Assembly: GCF_002915575.1 (NCBI RefSeq)
Contig: NZ_PQGD01000002.1
Location: forward strand, 124,001 to 188,000
DNA from: Superficieibacter electus
Lineage (GTDB): Bacteria > Pseudomonadota > Gammaproteobacteria > Enterobacterales > Enterobacteriaceae
DNA length: 64,000 nt
Direction of reading: 5' to 3'
The notes beneath the pieces were generated by a model that was not told where the DNA came from, ran no database searches, and saw nothing but the letters and a program-made list of their open reading frames with translations. Positions 44,438 through 54,563 of the stretch are shown here, in pieces; position 1 is the first letter of the stretch, and every line of letters begins with the position of its first letter. Made by a program: the position numbers and the translations under genes.

Positions 44438-46704
44438 TCTCCCTCCGTGGTCGCGGTCCCAGCCGCGGGTAAAATAAAGCCACTCAATGTAAACGTCGTC
44501 TCATCGTGCACGGTGACCCACTGGTCAAACAGCCAGAAACTAACGGGTGCAGACGTTTTCACGGTAACGTGCTGGTGGGTCAGCGTGCAGGACATTGCCT
44601 TGCCCTGCCAGTGCAGTGGAAAGGTCATTCTTTGCCAGCTTTCAGGCAGGCGTGGCGTCAATTTTAAGGCACCTTGATGGACGGTCAGTCCGGCAAAGCC
44701 CTGCATAGCTCCGAGCCAGATAGCACCGGTTGCTGCCGCATGGATGCCGTCGTCACTGCTGTGCGGCTCCTCACCCAGATCAATGTCTATACCGTCATGC
44801 CAGAATTGATAAGACTGTGACAAATCGCCGCAGCGTGCTGCAACAATGCCGTGAATGGCTTTGCTCAGCGATGAGTCATGAATCGTTCGCGGTTCATAGA
44901 ACGCCAGATTTGCCCTGCACTCCTGGGGAGTAAAGCGATCGGGCAGCATATAGTTCAGCATCACGACATCGGCCTGTTTAAGGATCTGCATCTCGTTAAC
45001 TTCAGCGCGCGAGTAATCCAGCAAGATCGTTTGCTTTCCGGCTTTTAACTTGTATTTGGTCAGATCAATAGCCGGTTTTGCCAGGAAGGTGTCATCCTGC
45101 GCCAGTACACCATTCTTATCGCAGACTGGCAGCCAAAGCCGTTCTAAAAAGCGTTCGGCGCTGGCATAAAATGCCTCATCTGCTCGCGCAAAATGGCGGG
45201 CGAAATGGACGGCCTGAGCCACATTTTCATGCGCCAGATAGTTGGTGTAAGCGTTGTTATTAACGTGTTCGGTGTACTCATCCGGGCCGATTACATCGTG
45301 GATCTCCAGGCGACCATGGCATTCTACGGTACGGCTTATCCAGAATTTTGCCGTGTCGATCAGCAGATCAACGCCTTCATGCGCCATAAAGCTTTCATCG
45401 CCAGTGGCGTGCCAGTAAGCCACGACTGCCCAGGCCACGTCCGCCACAAGGTGATGCTCCGCCAGCGCCGAGGCCACTTTTTGACGCACGCCGGTACGAA
45501 TATTGATAGCGGCGAATTCCGGCGTTTCTTCCCCGCCGCGACGCGCGCTTTCCCACGGAAACAGCGCGCCCTGCCAGCCATTACGCCGTGCCTTTTCGCG
45601 TGCGCCGGGCAGATTATGCCAGCGATAGCGCAGCAGCTGGCGGGCAATCGCGGGCCGGGTGAACAGATGAAACGGCAGCAGGAAAACTTCGGTATCCCAG
45701 AAAACATGCCCTTTATAGCCTTCGCCGGTCAGCCCTTTCGCCGCAATACTGCTGCGCTCATCGTGTTCCGGCGTCATGATATGCAGATGATAAAGCGCAT
45801 AATCGAGCGCCTGCTGATCGCGCGGATCGCGGGATTCAACTTCTATACGGCTCTGCTGCCAGTAATCGCGCCAGGCTTCTCTGGAGGCGGTATATAAACT
45901 GTCATAACCGAGCGACGCGCAACCACGAAGCGCCTCCAGGTTTTGCCGACTTAACGTGTCCACATCGACACGGCGATCGTCAGACCAGGTTATCCAGTTC
46001 AGTTTCTCCAGCGTGACGCTTTCCCCGGCGGCTACAGTGAGCGAGCTGTTTTGCAACAGGCGGCGATTCTTCGCCGTGACATTACATTGCGCCTCACCGC
46101 TGACATGGCAAAATGACGAGATCACCACTTCTGCCGCATCATCCTGCGTGCTGTAAACGCCCTGAAGATAGTGATGGCCGAAAACACGCACCTGAGTTTC
46201 ATCAAGGTGTTGACGCCCGGCGTTGGTTTGCGTGGCATCAATGCCCGTCACCAGTGTGATACTGGCTTCGCTATCCAGCGGCGTAATGATTAAGCGCATG
46301 GCGAAGAGCTCAGGCTGTGCAGCAGAGGCAAAGCGTCGGCTTTCGATGGCAAATTGAGCGCCACAAGGCGACTGCCACACTACAAATCGCCGCAGTTCAC
46401 CTGTGGCAAAATTCAATTCACGATGCCATTGCTCAATATGCCCACTCAAAAGCGAGAAAGGAACGCCGTTGAGTTCAATCTGCACCCCGATGACGTCCGG
46501 CAGGTTGATCAGTTCGTTAGTTTCACCTTTGCCTGCCTGATGATACAAACCGGCCAGGTACATTCCGCGTGTCTGTAGCGTGTAATCCTCTTCATGAGTT
46601 GCCCGGACACCCATGTATCCATTGCCTGATGCCATTAAAGAGGCATATTTGTTCAGACTGTGCGGGCCAAAGGCCGGTTCGTTAAGCGTTGTGGCGTCCA
46701 TCAT
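44434..46704 (-). CDS. ycjT: Kojibiose phosphorylase (GH65)
   Basis: A GH65 enzyme of 756 residues. The catalytic acid is Glu476 in [20 protein letters not shown]; phosphate-binding regions [10 protein letters not shown] and an [15 protein letters not shown] segment are present. Family members phosphorolyse alpha-glucosides with inversion; E. coli YcjT was shown to use kojibiose. The start ATG at 46704 overlaps the ycjS stop (ATGA); a reading to 46716 is possible but less well coupled. Product beta-glucose 1-phosphate goes to PgmB. Confidence 0.94.
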   Translation of the reverse strand: MMDATTLNEPAFGPHSLNKYASLMASGNGYMGVRATHEEDYTLQTRGMYLAGLYHQAGKGETNELINLPDVIGVQIELNGVPFSLLSGHIEQWHRELNFATGELRRFVVWQSPCGAQFAIESRRFASAAQPELFAMRLIITPLDSEASITLVTGIDATQTNAGRQHLDETQVRVFGHHYLQGVYSTQDDAAEVVISSFCHVSGEAQCNVTAKNRRLLQNSSLTVAAGESVTLEKLNWITWSDDRRVDVDTLSRQNLEALRGCASLGYDSLYTASREAWRDYWQQSRIEVESRDPRDQQALDYALYHLHIMTPEHDERSSIAAKGLTGEGYKGHVFWDTEVFLLPFHLFTRPAIARQLLRYRWHNLPGAREKARRNGWQGALFPWESARRGGEETPEFAAINIRTGVRQKVASALAEHHLVADVAWAVVAYWHATGDESFMAHEGVDLLIDTAKFWISRTVECHGRLEIHDVIGPDEYTEHVNNNAYTNYLAHENVAQAVHFARHFARADEAFYASAERFLERLWLPVCDKNGVLAQDDTFLAKPAIDLTKYKLKAGKQTILLDYSRAEVNEMQILKQADVVMLNYMLPDRFTPQECRANLAFYEPRTIHDSSLSKAIHGIVAARCGDLSQSYQFWHDGIDIDLGEEPHSSDDGIHAAATGAIWLGAMQGFAGLTVHQGALKLTPRLPESWQRMTFPLHWQGKAMSCTLTHQHVTVKTSAPVSFWLFDQWVTVHDETTFTLSGFILPAAGTATTEGE

Positions 46705-47756
46705 AACTCTACACATTTCCCTGTTTCGGCGGCCTGATATAGCGCGGCAACCAGTTGCTGAATGATGCGTCCTTGCTCAGCATCGGCAATCATGATTGGC
46801 TCACCCTGCACATGGCGGATGAACGCTTCCATACTGCGAAAATGACGCCGATCGTCGGCCGTTTCACGCTGCATTAACGTACGCAGTTCGCCGTTGTTAT
46901 CATCATAAATATGCAGCGGGAATAACGTCGCCCCGGCACGATCGCCGCAGAAAGAGACGTTCATGATCGACTGCTCTACGATGTTCAGCGCAAACGATGT
47001 TTCCAGACGTAAAATGCCACCGTTGTGAAATTCAATGGTGCCAAATAACGCATCTTCTACCGTGTAAGTTGCAGGGTCCCATTCGCCAAACTGACCGTTG
47101 TTTTTGCGGGTACCAATTTTTTGATAGCTGTGAGCCGTAACCTTTTTTACCGTCGGGAAACCAAGTACGTACATCGCCGCATCCAGCATATGCACGCCAA
47201 GGTCAATCAACGGCCCGCCGCCCTGAAGCGCTTTATTGGTAAAAACGCCCCAGCCCGGTACGCCGCAGCGACGCAGCGCTTTTGCGGTAGTGACGTAAAT
47301 TTCCCCCAGCTTACCGTCCAGCACCTGCTGGCGCAGAAGCTGCGCATCTTCGGCAAAACGATGATGGAAATCATAACCCAGTACTTTGCCAGCCCGATGC
47401 GCGGCCTGGCACATTTCATCAGCCTGCTCCGGCGTCATGGCGGGCGGCTTCTCACACATCACATGACAACCTGCCTCCAGCGCCTGCATCACATGTTCAT
47501 AGTGAAAGCGATTCGGCGAGCAAACGCTGACGATATCCGGGCGAACTTCACGCAGCATCGCCTGAGGATCGTCCCAGGCCTGAGCGTTGCCATATCTCTC
47601 CGCCAGCGCCTGCGCCTGGGAAAGGCGGCTGTCTGCGACAGCCACCAGTTCCAGATCGTCACGGGTGCAGTAGTACGAGGCGTGAACTTTATCCGCCACC
47701 TGCCCGGCTCCAATAATGGCCACGCGCAGCGGAGAAGTTTTCGTTGTACTCTTCAC
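46701..47756 (-). CDS. ycjS: Glucoside 3-dehydrogenase YcjS
   Basis: A Gfo/Idh/MocA dehydrogenase of 351 residues. Rossmann motif VAIIGAGQVADKVH and the family motif CEKPPAMTP (EKP) are present, as is GGGPLIDLGVHMLDA with the catalytic His. GTG at 47756 has AAGAGG six bases upstream and gives the E. coli length. Published work shows NAD-dependent oxidation of D-glucosides at C3. With YcjQ and YcjR it forms a route from D-gulosides to D-glucosides. Confidence 0.93.
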   Translation of the reverse strand: MKSTTKTSPLRVAIIGAGQVADKVHASYYCTRDDLELVAVADSRLSQAQALAERYGNAQAWDDPQAMLREVRPDIVSVCSPNRFHYEHVMQALEAGCHVMCEKPPAMTPEQADEMCQAAHRAGKVLGYDFHHRFAEDAQLLRQQVLDGKLGEIYVTTAKALRRCGVPGWGVFTNKALQGGGPLIDLGVHMLDAAMYVLGFPTVKKVTAHSYQKIGTRKNNGQFGEWDPATYTVEDALFGTIEFHNGGILRLETSFALNIVEQSIMNVSFCGDRAGATLFPLHIYDDNNGELRTLMQRETADDRRHFRSMEAFIRHVQGEPIMIADAEQGRIIQQLVAALYQAAETGKCVEL

Positions 47757-47766
47757 GAACGACCTC

Positions 47767-48555
47767 TTAGCAGTTACGCAGCCAGGCAAGAGACTGACGA
47801 TAAGCTTCGGCCGGATTCTCCGCCCTCACACGCCCTTCATAGACCACGTAACCCTGATAATTGTCGCTACGCAGCTGATCAAAGAGTTGTTTGAAATTCA
47901 GCGTGCCGGTACCCGGCTGATAGCGATGATTATCCGCAATGTGTACATGCCCCAGCAGATCGCGGTTGTCGTGCAGTGCTTTCGCCATGTCATCTTCTTC
48001 GATGTTCATGTGATAGAAATCACCGATGATCTGCACATGTTTCAGATCGTTTTCCACAATGTAGCGACGCGCATCGGCCAGAGTATTGATCATGTGATCC
48101 TGGTAGCGGTTGAGCGGCTCCAGGTAGACGGTCGTCCCGGTGCGGGCGGCCACTTTATCCAGAACACGCAAGGAGTCGCTGACCATTTTGCGGTCACCTT
48201 CCAGGCTACGTGGTGACACCATCGGCGGCAGACGGAAGGTAAACATTCCCCAGGCGGCAGGGACAATAATGCCTTTGCCCCCGACCTCGCTTAGCGCCTC
48301 CAGAATGCGTTCAATCTGCGCTAAGCCATTCAGGCGGCGCTCTTCAATGAAGTCGCCAATCCAGCCGTCATAGCCGCCGCAGGCAGTGGTGACCGGCAGA
48401 CCGGTCTCTTTGATGGCAGCTTTCACTTCTTCCAGGTTATTGACCAGCAGTTTGCCGTCGATTTCAAAACCATCGAAGCCCATTTCTTTGATATAGCGGA
48501 ATTTCTCAAGGATATTTTCCGGGAAGAAAGCCTGATTCTGTGTTCCGATTTTCAT
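47767..48555 (-). CDS. ycjR: 3-keto-glycoside C4 epimerase YcjR
   Basis: A TIM-barrel protein of 262 residues in the xylose-isomerase-like/sugar phosphate isomerase family. Metal-site residues lie in VYLEPLNRY (Glu), GDFYHMNIEE (Asp, His), HVHIADNHRY and VYEGRV. In E. coli, YcjR interconverts 3-keto-gulosides and 3-keto-glucosides. It lies between ycjQ and ycjS in the operon, 10 bases before the ycjS start. Confidence 0.93.
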   Translation of the reverse strand: MKIGTQNQAFFPENILEKFRYIKEMGFDGFEIDGKLLVNNLEEVKAAIKETGLPVTTACGGYDGWIGDFIEERRLNGLAQIERILEALSEVGGKGIIVPAAWGMFTFRLPPMVSPRSLEGDRKMVSDSLRVLDKVAARTGTTVYLEPLNRYQDHMINTLADARRYIVENDLKHVQIIGDFYHMNIEEDDMAKALHDNRDLLGHVHIADNHRYQPGTGTLNFKQLFDQLRSDNYQGYVVYEGRVRAENPAEAYRQSLAWLRNC

Positions 48556-48573
48556 TGTTTGTTGTCCTTAACC

Positions 48574-49626
48574 TTAAAACGTCACGCCCATTTTGATGCT
48601 CAGATCCGGATGCTGGTCGACATACTTCATATAGCTTTCAGCGCTGGTGGCAAATGTCACGACCGGCTCAATCAGATCGTCACAATCCAGATAGCCGTTC
48701 ATCAGCATTTCCCAGCAGGTTTCTTCGATACGCTTGCGGTTCCAGCGCGGGTAATCCGGATTTGGTTCGCTGCATGCGCGCGCAAAAACGATTTTGGCGT
48801 TATTAAAATGCGCTTCGCGGCCCAGGTTAAAGCCAGCGCTGAAAGGTTTGGCGAACGCGACATAAGAGATAGTGCCACCATAGGCCAGACCACGCAGCGC
48901 GGATTGCAGCGCATCCGGGTAGCCACTGGTTTCAATAATCACGTCAGCGCCCAGCTTATCGGTGATTTTCTTGATTTCCATCCCTACATCAGTGCCGATC
49001 GGGCTCATGCAATAATCCGCACCATGGCGACGCGCGATCTCGCAGCGACGTTCAATCGGATCAACACCAATAACGATTGACGCGCCTGCTTTTTTTGCCA
49101 ACTGAATAGCAATCTGACCGATGGCACCAAGGCCAATCACTACAACAAAATCGCCTACGCGAACATTGCCTTCGCGTACGCCGCTCATCGCAAACTGCGC
49201 CGGGTCATAGCACACGGCATTCTTCCAGGATGCCCCTTCCGGCATTTTACGCAGCTTGTAATTATTGACCGCGTTAACGATGACCGTTTCAGAGAGTGGA
49301 CCATAGGCACAGACGCAATCACCCAGTGCATATTCAGTGACACTGTCACCTTTCTCAATTATCGTACCCACAACCATGTTACCGAGCTGGAATTTGCCAA
49401 ACTCAATACCCCGTGCAGCCCCTTCAGGACGCGGCATAAACATTTGCCATTCTGCATTGAAGTCTTCATCGATAAACGGGCTTGCTGCCCGGAAATCGAC
49501 CACTTCGGTACCGTGTTTCGGTGCACCAAACATGACGCGGATTTTAACTTCATTGGCCGCAACACTGCGATCATCATACTCAACCAGTGCCGCTACGCGC
49601 GGTTCAGTTGCTACTAACTTCTTCAT
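48574..49626 (-). CDS. ycjQ: Guloside 3-dehydrogenase YcjQ
   Basis: A medium-chain dehydrogenase of 350 residues. The catalytic-domain start MKKLVATEPRVAALVEYDD and the cofactor motif GLGAIGQIAIQLAK (about 175-188) are clear. Unlike typical zinc alcohol dehydrogenases, the usual GHE zinc site reads APKHGTEVVDF. In E. coli it oxidises D-gulosides at C3. ATG at 49626 follows AGGATATTG; an extension to 49644 is not supported. Confidence 0.93.
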   Translation of the reverse strand: MKKLVATEPRVAALVEYDDRSVAANEVKIRVMFGAPKHGTEVVDFRAASPFIDEDFNAEWQMFMPRPEGAARGIEFGKFQLGNMVVGTIIEKGDSVTEYALGDCVCAYGPLSETVIVNAVNNYKLRKMPEGASWKNAVCYDPAQFAMSGVREGNVRVGDFVVVIGLGAIGQIAIQLAKKAGASIVIGVDPIERRCEIARRHGADYCMSPIGTDVGMEIKKITDKLGADVIIETSGYPDALQSALRGLAYGGTISYVAFAKPFSAGFNLGREAHFNNAKIVFARACSEPNPDYPRWNRKRIEETCWEMLMNGYLDCDDLIEPVVTFATSAESYMKYVDQHPDLSIKMGVTF

Positions 49627-49653
49627 TACAATATCCTTATTCAACAGGCCGCC

Positions 49654-50496
49654 TTAGCCTTTGACGCCACCGGCGGTTAACCCACTCTTTATAAAACGTT
49701 CTGAAAGCGCATACATAACCACCACTGGCAGCGCAGTGACCAGTGAGGCTGCCATCATGCGTCCCCAGATATAATCCGGGGTGCTAAACAGCGTGTTCAG
49801 GCCAACCGGCAACGTAAAGTTGCTGGAACTGGAGAGGAAAATGGAGGCGAAAAGATAGTCGTTCCACGCCACCATGAAGCAGTACACAAACACCGAAACC
49901 AGACCAGAAATCGCCAGCGGTACCGTGATACGAAAGATGATCTGGAAACGGTTCAGGCCATCCATCATCGCTGCTTCTTCGATTTCATCCGGGATGGTGT
50001 CAAAGTAGCTTTTCAACATGAAAACAGCGGTGGGCAACGTCTGGGTCACCATGGTGATGATTAACGCCATTTCCGTGTCATAGATGCCGAGCGCAGTGAT
50101 AATCTTGAACAGCGGCACCACCAGTAAGATCCCGGAGAACATGTAAACGGTGTAAAAACTGGCGTTAATGGTCATCCGTCCTTTGAAGCGCAAGCGGGAC
50201 AACGCATAGGCTCCCAGCGTGCCGAGGAACACGGCCACCACAGAAGAGGAAACCGACACCACCATGCTGTTACGGAAGTAATCCACAAACGGAAAAATCA
50301 GCGGGTTGAAAATGTCGACGTAATGCTCCAGCGTCCAGTGCTGTGGCAGCAGTGTTGGACTCAGGGATATCGCCTCTTTTGCGCCTTTAAACGAGGTCAT
50401 TAACATCACAAAAAACGGAAACAGCGTGATGATAAGAAAGACCGCCAGTCCGATATAAAAGCCAATACGGCTCAGCGTGCGTTTATTTGTTGCCAT
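49654..50496 (-). CDS. ycjP: ABC sugar permease YcjP
   Basis: A MalG-type permease of 280 residues with six transmembrane segments. The coupling motif EAAMMDGLNRFQIIFRITVPLAISG (EAA loop, about 185-210) is present. Its start overlaps ycjO by 14 bases. It forms the channel with YcjO for import of an unknown, probably alpha-linked, disaccharide or glycoside. Confidence 0.94.
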   Translation of the reverse strand: MATNKRTLSRIGFYIGLAVFLIITLFPFFVMLMTSFKGAKEAISLSPTLLPQHWTLEHYVDIFNPLIFPFVDYFRNSMVVSVSSSVVAVFLGTLGAYALSRLRFKGRMTINASFYTVYMFSGILLVVPLFKIITALGIYDTEMALIITMVTQTLPTAVFMLKSYFDTIPDEIEEAAMMDGLNRFQIIFRITVPLAISGLVSVFVYCFMVAWNDYLFASIFLSSSSNFTLPVGLNTLFSTPDYIWGRMMAASLVTALPVVVMYALSERFIKSGLTAGGVKG

Positions 50497-51364
50497 TGAG
50501 ATTCACCCGCTTCCTGGTAAGCAATATGACCGCAAAGATGATGACGAACAGCACCACAGAGATTGCCGCTGCTTTGCCAAGATCGTTAAAGGCAAATGCT
50601 GTTTTGTAGAGATAAACACCGAGGATGTCGACTTTAGTGGTCAGCAGATACACGTCGGCAAACATGTAGAACATCCAGATGGTACGCAATGTTACGACCG
50701 TCGCCAGCACGGGCATAATCGCCGGAAGAGTCACAATCATAAACCGCTGCCAGGCGCTGGCACCGTCCATCTCCGCCGCTTCATACAGCGACTTATCAAT
50801 GGTTTGTAAAATGGCCAGGAATGAAATAAAGGCGTACGGGAAATAGCGCCAGATGGCAAAGAGCACCACCAGCACAAAGCTGCTGCCGGGGTTGTCAAAC
50901 CACAGTGGAGCCTGATCGTAAAGATGCAGCAGATCGACACCGAGGTAGTTCACAATGCCGTAGCCGTTGTTAAACATATATTTCCAGGCGAAAACCAGCG
51001 AAATAGACGGCGTCACGTAGGACAAGATAACCAGCGAACGGGCCGTTTTGCGCAGGCGAAACTCGCGGTTAAAGAAAATCGCCACGCCCAGTCCCAGTAC
51101 TGTACTGCCGATAACCACCAGCGCGGTGTACCACACGGTCATCCATAGCGAATGCCAGAATCCCGGATCGCCCAAAATCCGGATGTAGTTATCCAGCCCA
51201 ACAAACGTCGAGCTTATCCGCGGGTTCAGCGGCAAACGTAAGAAACTGATTTCGATGTTAGATATCATTGGCCAGGCTACAAGGCCCCCCAGCAATAACA
51301 AGCTGGGGGCCAGTAGCAGCATGGCAAAAGGCATATCTGAACGGCCAGAGAACAACCTTTTCAT
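50483..51364 (-). CDS. ycjO: ABC sugar permease YcjO
   Basis: A MalF-type permease of 293 residues, equal to E. coli. EAA loop YEAAEMDGASAWQRFMIVTLPAIMP is present. Start ATG at 51364 has GGAAAG upstream and matches the family N-terminus MKRLFSGRSDMPFA; the longer reading adds MAKMESS. Partner of YcjP. Confidence 0.94.
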   Translation of the reverse strand: MKRLFSGRSDMPFAMLLLAPSLLLLGGLVAWPMISNIEISFLRLPLNPRISSTFVGLDNYIRILGDPGFWHSLWMTVWYTALVVIGSTVLGLGVAIFFNREFRLRKTARSLVILSYVTPSISLVFAWKYMFNNGYGIVNYLGVDLLHLYDQAPLWFDNPGSSFVLVVLFAIWRYFPYAFISFLAILQTIDKSLYEAAEMDGASAWQRFMIVTLPAIMPVLATVVTLRTIWMFYMFADVYLLTTKVDILGVYLYKTAFAFNDLGKAAAISVVLFVIIFAVILLTRKRVNLNGNK

Positions 51365-51384
51365 ACTACTTTCCATTTTCGCCA

Positions 51385-52677
51385 TTAACGTTGTTGAACC
51401 AGATCATCCAGCTTCGTCTGGCTGTCTGTCAGGGTTTGCTTCAGGTCCTTCTGACCAACGGTGACGTTATGAACCAGAGTACTCACTACGCCCGAGCCGG
51501 TAACATCGCCCATGCGGGTAAAGTTTTTGTCCGCCACCGCGCCAAACACCTGCATATGCGGATATTGCGCAATCAGCTCGTTTGGCAGATCGCCAAACGC
51601 CTTGATAACCTCGTTATCTTTCCACTGCGGTGTATCAACGATGGTTTTGGTGGCTGGCAGTGCGGCACCTGGAGACATCATGACCCAATCCGCCGCGTTG
51701 TCCGCTTTCTCCATAAAGGTGACAAACTTCTCTGCCGCAGCGGTTTCATCTTCAGTTTGACCGTTACTGATAGTCAGCGAGGTAATGGTGCCGTAAACTG
51801 CCGCAGATTTTTCGGTAGGCACCATGAACCCCAGATTCGCGGGATTACCCTCTTTGAAAACGGCAGGAATAAGATAGGTTGAATAGATTGCCATTGGCGC
51901 AGAGCCGTTCATGAAAGCATCTTTGATCTCCATGACGTCGTTAGAACCAGGCATGGTGGTGGCAGCCAGGTCACGATAAAACGCCAGTGCTTGCGCCATT
52001 TCCGGGGTGTTAAGCGTAATCTTGCCGCTGGCGTCAAAAACGTTAGCCTGATTAGAGAGCGCAAATTGTGAGAAAGCCTGCTCTGTCATGACGCTTTCAG
52101 CAGTAGGCAATGCAATGCCATATTTTTTCTGCGCCGGATCGCTCAGCTTTTGTGCTGCCGCCAGCAGTTGCTGCCAGTTATGCGGCTCTTCAATGCCGGC
52201 GTTTGCCAGGACATCCTTTTTATACCACACGCCCTGTAACCAGGCGCTGATTGGCACGCCGGTCCAGGCCGAACCATCTTCCGTACGCACTATGCGCAGT
52301 ACGCCATCATAGAACTGGTCTTCCCCTACTGCTTTAATCGCCTCGCCAATAGCTTTACGATCGATAAGCTGTTCTTTATCCATCACCTTGGCATAGTCGT
52401 GGCTGGTCTCGATCACTTCCGGCAACGAACCAGAACGAGCCAGTGTGATAATTTTGGTGTTATAGGCATCCTCTTCTACCGGGACTTGCTTAACCGTAAT
52501 TCCCGGGTTTTCTTTCTCAAAACGTTCAATCAGTTTAGTAATAACGGCCTGGCGCTCTTGCTCAACCGAGGAGTGCATAAACTCGATGGCCACTTTTGGT
52601 TTATTATTGTCATCACAACCTGAAATAAGGGCGCAGGAAACCAGCGCTGCCACCAGCGCTATTTTTGATTTAGTCAT
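51385..52677 (-). CDS. ycjN: ABC sugar-binding lipoprotein YcjN
   Basis: A solute-binding protein of 430 residues. Lipobox LISGC gives Cys21. Features of family 1 sugar-binding proteins are seen: VKQVPVEEDAYNTKI and APMAIYSTYLIPAVFKEG. ATG at 52677 has AAAGGAAC upstream. It should capture the substrate for YcjO-P-V. Confidence 0.93.
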   Translation of the reverse strand: MTKSKIALVAALVSCALISGCDDNNKPKVAIEFMHSSVEQERQAVITKLIERFEKENPGITVKQVPVEEDAYNTKIITLARSGSLPEVIETSHDYAKVMDKEQLIDRKAIGEAIKAVGEDQFYDGVLRIVRTEDGSAWTGVPISAWLQGVWYKKDVLANAGIEEPHNWQQLLAAAQKLSDPAQKKYGIALPTAESVMTEQAFSQFALSNQANVFDASGKITLNTPEMAQALAFYRDLAATTMPGSNDVMEIKDAFMNGSAPMAIYSTYLIPAVFKEGNPANLGFMVPTEKSAAVYGTITSLTISNGQTEDETAAAEKFVTFMEKADNAADWVMMSPGAALPATKTIVDTPQWKDNEVIKAFGDLPNELIAQYPHMQVFGAVADKNFTRMGDVTGSGVVSTLVHNVTVGQKDLKQTLTDSQTKLDDLVQQR

Positions 52678-52688
52678 AAGATGTTCCT

Positions 52689-54374
52689 TTATTGTTTTTT
52701 GATCCAGATAACCTGCCATGGTTGCAATGTTATCGATGTATCCATAACCACATGTTTATTAATTAAATCAAAACCACCCTTAACCTTCGCCTCAATACAC
52801 TGTTGATGATCGCTAATATTAAACAGAGCAGTGATTTCCTCACCATTACTGGCGGTACGAGTAATTTGCATGACGCTGGAATTAAGCGTTTGAATGGCAA
52901 ACTGGCTGTCCGGGTGAAAAGCTTTATTTTGTCTGCGAAGCACGATTAGCTGTGAAAGAAGATGATAGGCCCTGCTGCGCAATGACTGAGAGGCAAACAG
53001 AGACTGTTCCATTTCGCCTGCGTCATATTTCTGACGGTTAATGGCCCGGTTATATCCCAGCTTTTCTACGCCCGCATAATCATTGCGCGATCCCAAAATA
53101 CTCTGAATATACACTGCGGGCACGCCAGGAAAGCTCAATAAAATAGCGTGAGCAAGAATGAATCTGGCGAGACGTTGATCATCAGTGTCATCGCGACGAC
53201 TCAGGGCATCCATATAGGTTACGTTGACTTCATAAGGGCTACGGCTGCCATCCGGATTATTCTTCCAGTTAATTAGCGCCCCTTCCTTCTGAAGCGTATC
53301 AACCAGTTGCAAAATATCATTTTCCGGCAAAATCCCTCGCAGCGGGTTCAGACCAACGCCATCATGTGAAGCAAGGAAATTGAACCAGGTAGTTTTGTCG
53401 CCAGGCAAGACCAGACTCTGCGCCCAACGGCACAGTGCTGTAGCATCCTGGCGATGAACTGCATGTAATACCAGCGGTGGCAAAGAGAATTGATAGACCA
53501 TATGGGCTTCATCTTTGCCATTGCCGAGATAGGAAATGTTGTCTTTATGCGGAACATTGGTTTCGGTAATGATGACGGTTCCAGGCGCAACGTCGTCGGC
53601 AATGGCGCGGAAAAGTTTGATCAGCTGATGCGTTTTTTCCAGATGAATACAGCATGTTCCCGGCGTTTTCCACATGAAACCGACTGCATCGAGACGAATA
53701 TAGTCCGCACCCTGTAAAAGATAGTGCAGCAGGACATCTACCATCTTCAGGAGTACTTCCGGACAAGCGTAATTGAGATCAATTTGATCTTCGCTAAACG
53801 TGGTCCACAGATGGCGCACCGATCCATCGGCCAGGGTGAAAGGCGTTAACAATGGCAGTGCGCGCGGGCGCGTTACCGCTGATAAATCCGTTTCAGGGTC
53901 CATTTCGATAAAGAAATTTTCGAATCCTGGCTTTTGTTGTAAATAGTTTTGAAACCACTCACTTTTTGCTGACATATGGTTACAGACGAAATCAAACATT
54001 AATTTTGCTTGTGTTTTCAAATCGTCTATATCTTCCCAGTCACCCGTTTCAGGCGCGACACGGTGATAATCAACCACGGAAAACCCGTCGTCAGAAGACC
54101 ATGGGCAGAAAGGTAATAAGTGGACATGTGAAAAAACAGATTTAAACCATTTCTGGTAAAAATGATTGAAGACGGGAAGTGGTTTTTGATCCACGTGATG
54201 GAACTGATCGGCATAAGTAATTAACACTACATCGCTTTCATCCCACCCCTGCTTGCGCCGTTGGCTAATTATGGATTTACTCTTTTCAAGGGCGCTGAAT
54301 AACACCTCCCGATGTGAGGATGTAAATCCGTCAGCGTAAACATCCGTGAGTAACTGATTAATTTTTTCCTTCAT
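52689..54374 (-). CDS. ycjM: Glucosylglycerate phosphorylase (GH13_18)
   Basis: A GH13 subfamily 18 phosphorylase of 561 residues. Nucleophile region YIRLDAVGFMWK (Asp near 227), acid/base in TVIITETNVP (Glu), and FNFLASHDGVGLNPLRG (transition-state Asp) are intact. E. coli YcjM phosphorolyses 2-O-alpha-glucosylglycerate. ATG at 54374 has GGAAAAG upstream. First gene of the cluster, so the promoter must lie between 54374 and pspD. Confidence 0.93.
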   Translation of the reverse strand: MKEKINQLLTDVYADGFTSSHREVLFSALEKSKSIISQRRKQGWDESDVVLITYADQFHHVDQKPLPVFNHFYQKWFKSVFSHVHLLPFCPWSSDDGFSVVDYHRVAPETGDWEDIDDLKTQAKLMFDFVCNHMSAKSEWFQNYLQQKPGFENFFIEMDPETDLSAVTRPRALPLLTPFTLADGSVRHLWTTFSEDQIDLNYACPEVLLKMVDVLLHYLLQGADYIRLDAVGFMWKTPGTCCIHLEKTHQLIKLFRAIADDVAPGTVIITETNVPHKDNISYLGNGKDEAHMVYQFSLPPLVLHAVHRQDATALCRWAQSLVLPGDKTTWFNFLASHDGVGLNPLRGILPENDILQLVDTLQKEGALINWKNNPDGSRSPYEVNVTYMDALSRRDDTDDQRLARFILAHAILLSFPGVPAVYIQSILGSRNDYAGVEKLGYNRAINRQKYDAGEMEQSLFASQSLRSRAYHLLSQLIVLRRQNKAFHPDSQFAIQTLNSSVMQITRTASNGEEITALFNISDHQQCIEAKVKGGFDLINKHVVMDTSITLQPWQVIWIKKQ

Positions 54375-54386
54375 TTTTCTTTTCCA

Positions 54387-54400
54387 TGGTAGCGGTCCCA
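54387..54400. promoter_or_regulatory. Possible YcjW operator
   Basis: TGGTAGCGGTCCCA is an imperfect dyad with a central CG (5 of 7 paired positions), the usual form of LacI-family operators. It sits 13 bases upstream of the ycjM start codon, where repressor would block the transcript leader. Confidence 0.4.
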
Positions 54401-54544
54401 CGAAAAAGGAGACTACTCCAGTGAAAATTAGCTGTCAATCCGGAGCATGAGGCACAGGAGACGAAAAATAGAGATTCCGCAGGTTAAATTTGCAATTTGT
54501 GAGCTGCCGCAAATTCAGGGAAAAGGATGTGAAAATATTGTTAT

Positions 54545-54563
54545 GGTGACCTGAAGGGTCACC
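54545..54563 (-). terminator. psp operon hairpin
   Basis: Perfect 7-bp stem GGTGACC/GGTCACC overlapping the pspD stop codon; on the minus strand AT-rich sequence follows. It may close the psp transcript. Confidence 0.6.

Noticed and set aside
45193-45897. 234-residue open frame antisense to ycjT
   Set aside because: Lies wholly inside the GH65 gene with catalytic motifs on the minus strand; composition looks like a shadow frame.
47121-47894. 257-residue open frame antisense to ycjS/ycjR
   Set aside because: It crosses the junction of two well-supported genes and its protein has no recognisable fold.
51268-51882. 204-residue open frame opposite ycjO/ycjN
   Set aside because: Overlaps two confirmed transporter genes and starts without a ribosome site.
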